Source: Strongylocentrotus purpuratus | Lineage: Eukaryota; Echinodermata; Echinoidea; Camarodonta; Strongylocentrotidae | Reading direction: 5' to 3' | DNA: 64,000 bases | Assembly (NCBI RefSeq): GCF_000002235.5 | Contig: NW_022145604.1 | Coordinates: 28,121,291-28,185,290 of the forward strand | Shown: positions 1-9,700 of the stretch, one piece after another | Layout: each line of letters starts with the position of its first letter | Position numbering within the stretch: position 1 is the stretch's first letter | Notes under the pieces: generated by a model | The model's input: only the letters and a program-made list of their open reading frames with translations | What the model was told of the DNA's origin: nothing | Database searches by the model: none | Translations under genes and position numbers: made by a program

Positions 1-383
1 ATATCACATCCATGAAAAAATGTGCTCTGCAAAGTATACACTTAAATGACCCTATAAGTAGGTCAGGGTCAATAGCTCAATATGGTATCTTACAAAAATC
101 TTGGAAAAGCAAATAACTTTCATGTTTTACCAAAACAGCATGCATGCGCACTCCGACCACCGAAACACCATCCACTGCAACAGGCAAATACAATAGCCTG
201 TCACTATATAGGCACTTGACAAAGATGTATGCATTAATCTCGAATACAGTATACAAAAATGGCCCATTGAATAAAACCCATAGAAACCAGCGTAATAACA
301 ATAACATTGCAGTAAACAACAGGTGACTCAATGTGAAGAAGATTGTAAAAGCCTTTCTTTGTATTGTCTTTTGAATACGTTCT

Positions 384-476
384 GAGAGGATGCAGATTGT
401 AGATGAGCAGGCAATGCATACCATAGTTCGGGACCTACATAGTAAATGTTTTTTTGAGAAACTGATGTTCTTATGT
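384..476 (+). pseudogene. LINE reverse-transcriptase remnant, left part
   Basis: In one frame this reads MQIVDEQAMHTIVRDLHSK, then FFEKLMFLCK, and it stops at the inverted-repeat element starting at 477. The right part follows that element at 1184. The match is to the region just before RT palm motif A. It is short and decayed, so the family (L1/Tx1-like) is only a guess. Confidence 0.4.
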
Positions 477-1183
477 AAAGGCCCGGTCACACAGAGGGGA
501 CGCATGGGGGACGCATGGCCAGCGCATTGGAAATTTGCAATTTGGGCCAGTGCGTTGTCGTTTGCTAGGCGTGCGTCATCATTCGTTACTCGTTCGTCGA
601 GCGCGCTGGACCAACGCTGGACCAGCGCTATGCATTCGTCGTCATTTGCTGTGTGCATCGTTTTTTTTAGCATGCTCAAAAGTGTGCGTGGAGCTCGACG
701 CATGAATGTACATGCCAAAGGCACGCCAGACATGCGTGGAGCGCGCTAGACCAGCGCCAGACATACGCGGAGCACACGCCCTGTATACGCACAGCGCGCT
801 AGCTACACGCTGTGCATTTTTTGTCAGCTTGCTAGCTTTTCCAAAATCATGACAAAAGTTAGGCACACGGCCTTTTCCGATTTCCAATGCGCGGGCCGTG
901 CGTCGTAGAACGCGGTGCATGCGTGGACCATTCGTCCAGCGCGCTAGCAACACGATCTGCATTCGTGGAAGTTGTTATCATGTGCGCTCTGTGTACGTTC
1001 TGTATGCGCACTGTATGCGCCCTGTATGCGCTCAGCGCGCTAGCAACACGTTATGCATTTGCTGTTTGGCTCGCTGTAGCTTCGACCAAAGTTGGGCGCA
1101 CGACAACGCACTGGCCAAAATTGCAAATTTCCCATGCGCTGGCCGTGTGTTCCCCATGCGTCCTCTCTGTGTGACCGGGCTTT
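477..1183. mobile_element. 0.7 kb inverted-repeat MITE inserted in the LINE remnant
   Basis: The ends are inverted copies: AAAGGCCCGGTCACACAGAG at the left and CTCTGTGTGACCGGGCTTT at the right, continuing inward with GGACGCATGGGG-type sequence and the CCAGCGCATTGG arm. The inside is made of degenerate GCGC-rich blocks such as CAGCGCGCTAGCAACACG. Long open frames here on both strands come from this composition and are not genes. No target duplication could be fixed. Confidence 0.75.
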
Positions 1184-1302
1184 GAGGGATGTGAAATCTG
1201 CATTTGATCAAGTGCAATGGGAGTGGATTGCAGAGTTAATGGAAACCAGGTAGCTACAACTGTTTCTGTACAGATGGGTATATGCTAGCAGCTGATCAAA
1301 GA
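1184..1302 (+). pseudogene. LINE reverse-transcriptase remnant, right part
   Basis: The sequence reads RDVKSAFDQVQWEWIAELME, then after an in-frame stop LQLFLYRWVYASS. This fits RT palm motif A (D-x3-AFD-x-V-x-W) and the following helix with its LYxWxxAS-like pattern. Two in-frame stops show that it is dead. Confidence 0.6.
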
Positions 1303-1707
1303 ACATGCTCAGGTAGGAAAATTAGTCAAAATAATTTTAACCATGTTTTAGGGAATAAATTGCTGTCGAATTGGAATCTTGACTCCCAGTTTATCTATAA
1401 GATTTGGGACACTTTCAGGTTAAACTAGGTGCTCTTGCATATAATTACTTGTACATATCATTGTGGATCTTCTCAGATCTTCCAGAATCACCTCATGTTT
1501 CAAAAATACAATGATTGTCTCAAAGTGGTTTATGTTGACTACCTATACAAAATTTATTGAGATTATTATGCATTCAGTGAAAATAACATCTTCGTAAATG
1601 TGAACATACATTAACAGTAACTAACCAAATTGATTCAGTAATAACATGTAAAAAGCAAGACAGGATAGGTATGAATTAATTGATATGGTGTCCATTGTTT
1701 GAATTAT

Positions 1708-2959
1708 CAGGTGGGCTGTATATCGTACAGACCACCTTATAATTTCGTTAGAATTGCCTTTATTTATTATTAAATATTTTTCTTATTTCTAACCACTTTT
1801 TTGTGAACAAGATAACACGAAAATGGCTCGATCAAAATCCTTGAAATTTGGCACACATATGTAAAGGCATATGTACAAAGCACAATAACGTTTTCAACAT
1901 TGACCTTTACTGATGACGTCATCTAGGCGCCATTTTGTAAAACTTTACGAAAATCAACTCTTGATCATATCTTCATAACCAAAAGCCATTTCTCATTCAT
2001 ATTTATCATGATCAAGCTCAATATCCGTCCGGTCAATTTCAGGTCAAAGAACGCGCATGTGCGCGTATGTCCGCGCGTCAATGCGCGCGCAAAATTTTAA
2101 AATGCTCAAAATCGTCTAAAAATCATTTTGCATATGTTTTAGGCCATTCTAAGCATTTTATAAAAAATCGCGCACACGCGCATGCGCGCGCGTTTTCGCG
2201 CGTCAAACTATTACACAACATAGAATCGCAATTTTTTTTTCTTTCATAATATTCCACATATTTTTACAAACAAATTGATACCATGTTTGTCTCTTTATGA
2301 CTATTAATAACGGAATGATCGACCGTTTAACATAAATTTCCGTGCGCGCGAGCTCTTGTAAAACATAGCATATATGGGCAAAAACATGCCTATAGAAAAT
2401 TAATTGTAGCTCTTTAGGATGTAAGAAAATTCAATTTTTTTTCATATTTTAATAGAGTATGATTCGGAGATATTGTTTCATGTCTCATTTGACCCTCGAT
2501 TAACTCATGACGTCATCATAGTGGCCTCCGAACTCAAAATTCCAATTTGCATATTATGACGTCAGCATATTTATGGAAAATTGATTGTATTTCTGTAAAT
2601 ATTGATCGATTTTCTTCCAAATTGTAATATGTTCTAGCTGAGACAATTTTCTACAAATGCAGTAACTTTTTTCTTCATTTGACAAAGGCATCATGGCGTA
2701 TTTTTGCGATTAAAGGAGGCATGTCAATTTTTCACATTTTGCGTGTATTCTCTATGGGACGTGACTTTTTCTCAAAACTCGATTCTACATTCCCGTCTTT
2801 CGCGAGCAATATCTACGTTGTTTTAGCTTCGTTTACGCTGCACTTTGAGTATGTTGTAGCTGAGACAAAAAGCTGTCTCAAATGTGCCCTTGATTTTGTC
2901 TCAAATTTTAGTTGGATCAGCCCACCTGTACTTGTTCCAAACAAGTATTACAAATCTAG
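1708..2959 (+). mobile_element. HEL-B copy 1, Helentron-like non-autonomous element
   Basis: It starts CAGGTGGGCTG, which is also one arm of a 5' stem-loop (AGGTGG...CCACCT). The inverted partner CAGCCCACCTG is at 2918-2928. A hairpin ACTTGTtccaaACAAGT follows, then ATTACAAAT and the end CTAG at 2956-2959, next to a T-run. Short 5' repeat, internal 3' partner, hairpin, CTAG and a T flank match Helentron/Helitron ends. No transposase is encoded. Inside are GCGC-rich blocks and three TGACGTCA palindromes. Confidence 0.6.
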
Positions 2960-2988
2960 TTTATTTTTATTTCTTCCGTACACTTTTT

Positions 2989-4485
2989 ATGCCTCCGCCA
3001 CCGAAGGTGGTGCCGGAGGCATCATGTTTTCGGGTTGTCCGTCCGTACGTCCGTCCGTCCCGTTTGACCGTTATCACAATATCTCAAGAACCATTTAAGA
3101 TTTAAACTTAAGACTCGGGAATAGTATTTATCACCATAGGAAGACGATCTGATTAGATTTTGGAGTACGTAGGTCAAAGGTCACAGGTCACAGAGGTCAA
3201 CTTATGAAATTCCTTGTATTGAGTTTGTTAGCGCGATATCTCAAGAACCATTTGAGATTTAAACTTCAAACTTAAGGATAGTATGTATCACCATAGGGAG
3301 ACGATCTGATTAGATTTTGGAGTACGTAGGTCAAAGGTCACAGGTCACAGAGGTCAACTTATGAAATTCCTTGTATTGAGTTTGTTAGCGCGATATCTCA
3401 AGAACCATTTGAGATTTAAACTTCAAACTTAAGGATAGTATGTATCACCATAGGAAGACGATCTGATTAGATTTTGGAGCACGTATGTCAAAGGTCAAGG
3501 GTCACAGAGGTCAACTTATGAAATTCCATACATTGAGATTGTTATCATGATATCTCAAGAACCACTGGAGATTTAAACTTCAAACTTAGTGATAGTGTGT
3601 ATTACTATAGGAAAACAATCTGATTACATTTTGGAGCACGTAGGTCAAAGGTCAAGGGTCATAGAGGTCAACTTATGAAATTCCATACATTGAGATTGTT
3701 ATCATGATATCTCAAGAACCACTGGAGATGTAAAAACTTCAAACTTAAGGATAGTATGTATCACCATAGGAAGACGATCTGATTAGATTTTGGAGCACGT
3801 AGGTCAAAGGTCAAGGGTCACAGAGGTCAACTTATGAAATTCCATACATTGAGTTTGAGTTTGAGTTTGAGTTTATTGATTTCACATTTCACATGCAGAA
3901 ATAATACAGATAACAAAATATACATAAAAGACATATTGTTTCATAATATAACAAAATGATTATATTAATTGACAAGGTAATCATCACATTGAGATTGTTA
4001 TCATAATATCTCAAGAACCACTGGAGATTTAAACTTCAAACTTAATGATAGTGTGTATCACCATAGGAAGACAATCTGATTAGATTTTGGAGCACGTAGG
4101 TCAAAGGTCAAGGGTCACAGAGGTCAACTTATGAAATTCCATACATTGAGATCGTTATCGCGATATCTCAAGAACCACTGGAGAATTTTCACTTCAAACT
4201 TAATGATAGTATGTATCACCATATCATAATATCTCAAGAACCACTGGAGATTTAAACTTCAAACTTAATGATAGTGTGTATCACCATAGGAAGACAATCT
4301 GATTAGATTTTGGAGCACGTAGGTCAAAGGTCAAGGGTCACAGAGGTCAACTTATGAAATTCCATACATTGAGATTGTTATCGCGATATCTCAAGAACCA
4401 CTGGAGATTTAAACTCCAAACTTGTTTAAATTGCTCTATGGCGGAGGCATCATTTTCGACTGCGCGCAGTCAAAATTCCATCTAG
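2989..4485 (+). mobile_element. HEL-A copy a, Helentron-like element with tandem core
   Basis: It starts at ATGCCTCCGCC after a T-run; the partner GGCGGAGGCAT lies about 45 bp from the right end. The palindrome GACTGCGCGCAGTC follows, then AAAATTCCAT and CTAG, next to TTTT. The core has about eight monomers of roughly 157 bp, each with AGGTCA half-sites, with a small foreign stretch at 3846-3985. No protein is encoded. Confidence 0.7.
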
Positions 4486-4830
4486 TTTTGTGTATACGTT
4501 TACTCGAAATCAACTTGGTCAATTTCCTTCAAATTTCTGTTAGTCATTAGGCCCTATAATATCAAGTTCCCGAAACCTTTTTCAAGTTCATGGGGTCATC
4601 GTGACGTCATCCAGGCGCCATTTTGTAAAAATCAGGTCATTATCATATCTCAATAACGAGTTATAAAAAATAAACCATATTTGGTATACATCAACTTCAG
4701 GTCAAAGGTCAACTAAAAATGTCAACAATTTTTGCACGCGCACCTCGACGCGCAAGTACGCTTGCATTAAAATTTTAAAATGCTCAAATTCGTTTCAAAT
4801 TAATTTTACATACGTTTCAGGCCATTTTAA

Positions 4831-5198
4831 CTCTTAAGCTGCCACCCATACAATGCACCCAGTGCCACAGTGCTAATCTCCTGTGTGCCAAGTTAATTTT
4901 AAGGTTGGTTCAAGTGCGTGTTATTTAAATCTTTACAAAAAACAAATCACTAAATTACTCGAGAAAATCCAATCTGACTGTTGTATACAAAGACGCGTAA
5001 TCCAAAGCCGATAATCTGATGCACGCGGTGGTACTTTCAATAGCGCTGTAAAAGCACTGAGCACGGTGCAATGGGCATGAACATTGACTGTTATTACATA
5101 TGCTTGCTAGCGTTCACGAAGCAGTCACACGGTAGCGCGCTCGCTTGCACAGAGCACTATAACAATAGCGCGCTAGCAGCCTCATGGCAGGATATGAG
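4831..5198. mobile_element. 368 bp TTAA-target (piggyBac-like) MITE
   Basis: It is flanked by TTAA at 4827-4830 and 5199-5202. The ends are CTCTTAAGCTGCCA and the inverse of CTCATATCCTGCCA (11 of 14 match). HEL-B copies 1 and 2 have one uninterrupted CTAAGCATTTTA at this point, showing where the insertion occurred. No coding capacity is visible. Confidence 0.72.
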
Positions 5199-5432
5199 TT
5201 AAGCATTTTGCAAAAAAAAACGCGCACACACGCATGTGTGCGCTTTTTCGCGCGTACTTGCATTTTGCAAAGTAGAATCGCCAAATTTTTTCTGTCATAT
5301 TTTGCACATTTTTTCAAGCATTTTGATACCATGTTCACCTTTTTCTGACCATTAATAACGGAATGAGCGTCCGTTAAGATACGCATCCGTGCGTGCGAGC
5401 TCTTGTAATACATAACATACATGTGCAAAAAC

Positions 5433-5539
5433 CAGGCCTGATAAAAACCCGATTTAAATCGGTTTTCCGATTTTTTATATTTTTCCCGATTTTTTCCCGA
5501 TTTTTTTTTTTCTTCCCGATTTAAAAAAAAAAAAAAAAA

Positions 5540-5576
<37 letters not shown>

Positions 5577-5827
5577 AGATTTTTTTTTCTTCTTCGCTAT
5601 TAATTTTATCCTGATTTTCCTGATTTCCACCTTATTTTCTCTGTTCTACCCTATTTTTTTCCCAAATTTCCCTATTTTTTCCCAATTTTCTCACTCGAAA
5701 GGGGGGAATGTTGTTAGATGCCATTTTTTCCCCGCGAATCCTCTTCTTTTTTTTTTACTCAAAGGGGGGCGTGGTTGAGGGGAAAACAAAAAACCTATTT
5801 TTTTTTTAGTGCTCACTATCACCCCTG
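5433..5827. mobile_element. 395 bp CAGG-ended element with 6 bp target duplication
   Basis: Ends are CAGGCCTGATA and the inverse of CAGGGGTGATA. AAAAAC flanks both sides (5427-5432 and 5828-5833), and HEL-B copy 1 has a single GCAAAAACATGCC there. The inside is a degenerate run of T-rich CCCGATTTTTT units. The superfamily is unclear: the ends suggest hAT, but that superfamily usually makes 8 bp duplications. Confidence 0.6.
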
Positions 5828-5907
5828 AAAAACATGCCTATACAAAATTCATTGTAACTCTTCAGAATGGATGGATACCCCCCATTTTTTTCTTCATATT
5901 TGGATAG

Positions 5908-6780
5908 ATTATGAGTCAACTACTCAACCTCCTGAAACAACAACTGCTCCACCGGGATCAACTACTCAACCTCCTGAAACAACAACTGCTCCACCAGGAT
6001 CAACTACTCAACCTCCTGAAAAAACAACTGCCCCACCGGGATCAACCACTCAACCTCCTGAGACAACAACTGCCCCACCAGGATCAACTACTCAACCTCC
6101 TGAAACAACAACTTCTCCGCCGGGATCAACTACTCAACCTCCTGAAACAACAACTGCCCCACCAGGATCCACAACTCAACCTCCTGAAACAACAACTGCC
6201 CCACCAGGATCAACTACTCAACCTCCTGAAACAACAACTGCTCCACCGGGATCAACTACTCAACCTCCTGAAACAACCACTGCCCCACTAGGATCAACTA
6301 CTCAACCTCCTGAAACGACAACTGCCCCACCAGGAACAACTACTCAACCTCCTGAAACAACAACTTCTCCGCCGGGATCAACTACTCAACCTCCTGAAAC
6401 AACAACTGCCCCACCAGGATCCACAACTCAACCTCCTGAAACAACAACTGCCCCACCAGGATCAACTACTCAACCTCCTGAAACAACAACTGCTCCACCG
6501 GGATCAACTACTCAACCTCCTGAAACAACCACTGCCCCACCAGGATCCACAACTCAACCTCCTGAAACAACAACTGCCCCACCAGGATCAACTACTCAAC
6601 CTCCTGAAACAACAACTGCTCCACCGGGATCAACTACTCAACCTCCTGAAACAACCACTGCCCCACCAGGATCAACTACTCAACCTCCTGAAACGACAAC
6701 TGCCCCACCAGGAACAACTACTCAACCTCTTGAAATAACAACTATTCAAGAGCCAACCACATCCCATCTACCAACAACCG
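5908..6780 (+). CDS. Gene 1 exon: mucin (PTS) tandem-repeat exon
   Basis: This 873-base exon is symmetrical (phase 1-1). It encodes 19 tandem copies of a 14-residue unit, TTQPPETTTAPPGS, each 42 bp and nearly identical, over 5921-6718, then a degenerate end ending LPTTG/D. The unit is more than one third Thr and one third Pro, as expected for dense O-glycosylation. Variants (EKTTA, TTTSPPGS, APLGS, APPGT) recur in an order suggesting that about six units were duplicated as a block. The acceptor AG is at 5906-5907 and the donor GT at 6781. The acceptor lies in sequence that resembles a HEL-B transposon (see findings). Confidence 0.85.
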
Positions 6781-9700
6781 GTAATCATAGGCATTTAAGT
6801 ATTTCCAATTACTTTTTTCCTATCCGTTTCCTTTTTTCAAGGATCACATTCTCATACTAATGTTATAACATGTAATCCTTGCATATTAAAAAGCAAGTAT
6901 TTGAAGTGTTCTTTTCCAAAACAAAGACGAAAGAAACATTGCCGCTTTTCTGGGCTGTCGCCACGGCAAACCTTAACTTTGCCTTATATATTACCTTTGC
7001 CTTATTTGTTACCGTTTTGGCACGAAAGATAGTTTGAGAAATAGATTGGGATCTATCGGTGTTAACTAGCATATTTCTCCCCTGTGCATCATTTTACGGG
7101 AACCGTCATAAGTACAACTTCACAGACAACATGTGTATGAAAATTGACACAAGTTTCAATGAGATGTTGGCGAACTTGCACTTAAGACGGTTTTCTTCGT
7201 GAAACAATGCTCATAAATTCAATGCACACTACTAAATAAATGCGGTATGTGAGGAGTAGGTCTACTAGATGATGTAGGTTACTATATCAGGCATTCCTTA
7301 GTTCTTTCCTTTTTAGGTGGTCTGTCGTTTTCGACAGATCACCTATTGTTTTCGTCAGAATTTTCTTTCTTTATTTATCAGGTGGGCTGTATCTAATACC
7401 GACCACCTTATATATTTGTTAAAATCGCCTTTATTTATTATTTATTTATCAGGTGGGTTGTATAACGTACAGACTACCTTATAATTTCGTTAGAATTGCC
7501 TTTATTATTTAGTCTTTATTTTTCTTATTTCTAACCACTTTTTTTGTGGACAAGATTACGTGAAAATGGCTCGATCAAATGCCTTGAAATTTGGCACACA
7601 TATGTATAGGCATATGTACAAGGCACAAAAATGTCTTCAACCTTGACCTTTACTGACGACGTCATCTAGGCGCCATTTTGTAAAATTTTCGGAAAAACAA
7701 CTCATGATCATATCTTCATAACCAAAAGCTATTTCTCATTCATATTTATCATGATCAAGGTCAATATCCGTCCAGTCAATTTCGGGTAAAAAAACACGGG
7801 CGCGCGCGTACGTCCGCGCGTCAATGTGTGCGCAAATTTTTCAAATGCTCAAATACGTCTCAAAATCATTTTGCATACGTTTTAGGCCATTCTAAGCATT
7901 TTATACAAAATCGCGCGCACGCACATGCGTGCGCGTTCTCGCGCGTCAAACTATTACACAACATAGAATCGCCATTTTTATGCCTCCGTTACGAAGTAGC
8001 CGGAGGCATTATGTTTTCGGGTTGTCCGTCCGTCCGTACGTCCGTACGTACGTACGTACGTACGTCTGTACGTACGTACGTCCCGTTCTCGTGATCGCGT
8101 TATCTGAAGAACTGGTTGATGGATTCCTGCCAAACTTTGGTCATGTACGTATCTTGTAGAGCCGATGAACTGATTAGATTTTGGGGTTACGAGGTCAAAG
8201 GTCAAAGGTCACAGGGCTCATTATGTATGCAAAACAAGCTCGTGATCGCGTTATCTGAAGAACTGGTTGATGGATTCCTGCCAAACTTTGGTCATGTATG
8301 TATCTTGTAGAGCTGATGAACTGATTAGATTTTGGGGTCACGAGGTCAAAGGTCGAAGGTCACAGGGCTCATTATGTATGCAAAACGAGCTCGTGATCGC
8401 GTTATCTGAAGAACTGGTTGATGGATTCCTGCCAAACTTTGGTCATGTATGTATCTTGTAGAGCCGATGAACTGATTAGATTTTGGGGTCACGAGGTCAA
8501 AGGTCAAAGGTCACAGGGCTCATTATGTATGCAAAACGAGCTCGTGATCGCGTTATCTGAAGAACCGATTGATGGATTGCTGCCAAACTTAGGTCATGTA
8601 TGTTACTTGCAAAGCCGAAAAACTGATTAGATTTTGAGGTCACAAGGTCAAAGATCAAAGGCCACAGGGCTCATTATGTATGCAAAATGAGCTTGTGATC
8701 GCGTTATCTGAAGAACCGATTGATGGATTGCTGCCAAACTTAGGTCATGTATGTTACTTGCAGAGCCGATGAACTGATTAGATGTAGGGGTCACAAGGTC
8801 AAAGGTCAAAGGCCACAGGGCACATTATGTATGCAAAAACAGCTCGTGATCGCGTTATCTCAAGAACCGATTGATGGATTCCTGCCAACTTAGGTCATGT
8901 ATGTTTCTTGCAGAGCCAATGAACTGAGTAGATTCTTGGTTCATAAGGTCAAAGGTCATGGGCTCATTATGTATGCAAAAATAGCTTGTAATCACAATAT
9001 TCTGAGAACCTGTTAATGGATTACAATTGAACTTGAATTCGAAAAATTTCTTCTGTTTTGGTTTGTAAAATTGCTCTATGACGGAGGCATCATTTTCGAC
9101 TGCGCGCAGTCGAAGTTCCATCTAGTTTTTTTTCTTTCATGATATTTCAGATATTTTTACAAACAAATTGATACCATGTTTGTCTCTTTATGACTATTAA
9201 TAACGGAATGATCGACCGTTTAACATAAATTTCCGTGCGTGCGAGCTCTTGTAATACAGGGTCAAAGGTCACAGGCCCATTTTGTATTCAAAAATAGCTT
9301 GTGATTACGTTTTCTCAAGAAACCATTGATGGAGTCCTGCCAAACTTGGGTCATGTATGTATCTTGCAGAGCCGATGAACTGATGGGATTTTGGGGTCAC
9401 GAGGTCCAAGGTCAAGGGCTCGTTATGTATACAAAAATATCTTGAGAATGCATTCTCATTAGAACTGACGGATGGATTACTATCAAAGCCAGGACATGTA
9501 TGTGCATTGCAGAGCCTATTAACTGATTAGATTTTAGGGTCATGAGGTCAAAGATCATGTTAATGAAAAAAAAGCTTGTAATCACGATATTCTGAGAACC
9601 TGTTAATGGATTACAATCAAACTTGATTTTTTTTTAAATTAGTGCTGTTTTGGTTTGAAAAATCGCTATATGGCAGAGGCATCATTTTCGACTGTGTGCA

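Larger units (their letters stand above)
2960..5907 (+). mobile_element. HEL-B copy 3, older and interrupted by three other elements
   Basis: Stretches around 2965-2988, 4486-4830, 5199-5432 and 5828-5907 align in order with HEL-B copies 1 and 2: the CACTTTTTTGTG stretch, the GGCGCCATTTTGTAAAA block, the GCGC-rich block, AATAACGGAATGA and AACATGCCTATA. It is interrupted by HEL-A (2989-4485), a TTAA element (4831-5198) and a CAGG-ended element (5433-5827). It is more diverged than copies 1 and 2. Its right part runs into the acceptor of the mucin exon. Confidence 0.6.

Noticed and set aside
77-733. 218-codon open frame on the minus strand
   Set aside because: It runs through the inverted-repeat element at 477-1183 and has no domain or exon signals; the GCGC-rich composition keeps it open.
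3000-4480. CRISPR-like regular spacing in the HEL-A core
   Set aside because: Units are about 157 bp with no unique spacers; it is a satellite-like tandem core of a eukaryotic element.
5911-6291. 126-codon second frame (LLNLLKQQLLHRDQ repeats) over the mucin array
   Set aside because: A shadow of the 42 bp repeat; the Thr/Pro frame has matching splice phases and biological sense.
8116-8630. Overlapping 64-70 codon frames with MMDSCQTLVMYVSC
   Set aside because: Same peptide in each HEL-A monomer; they come from the tandem repeat and end every period.
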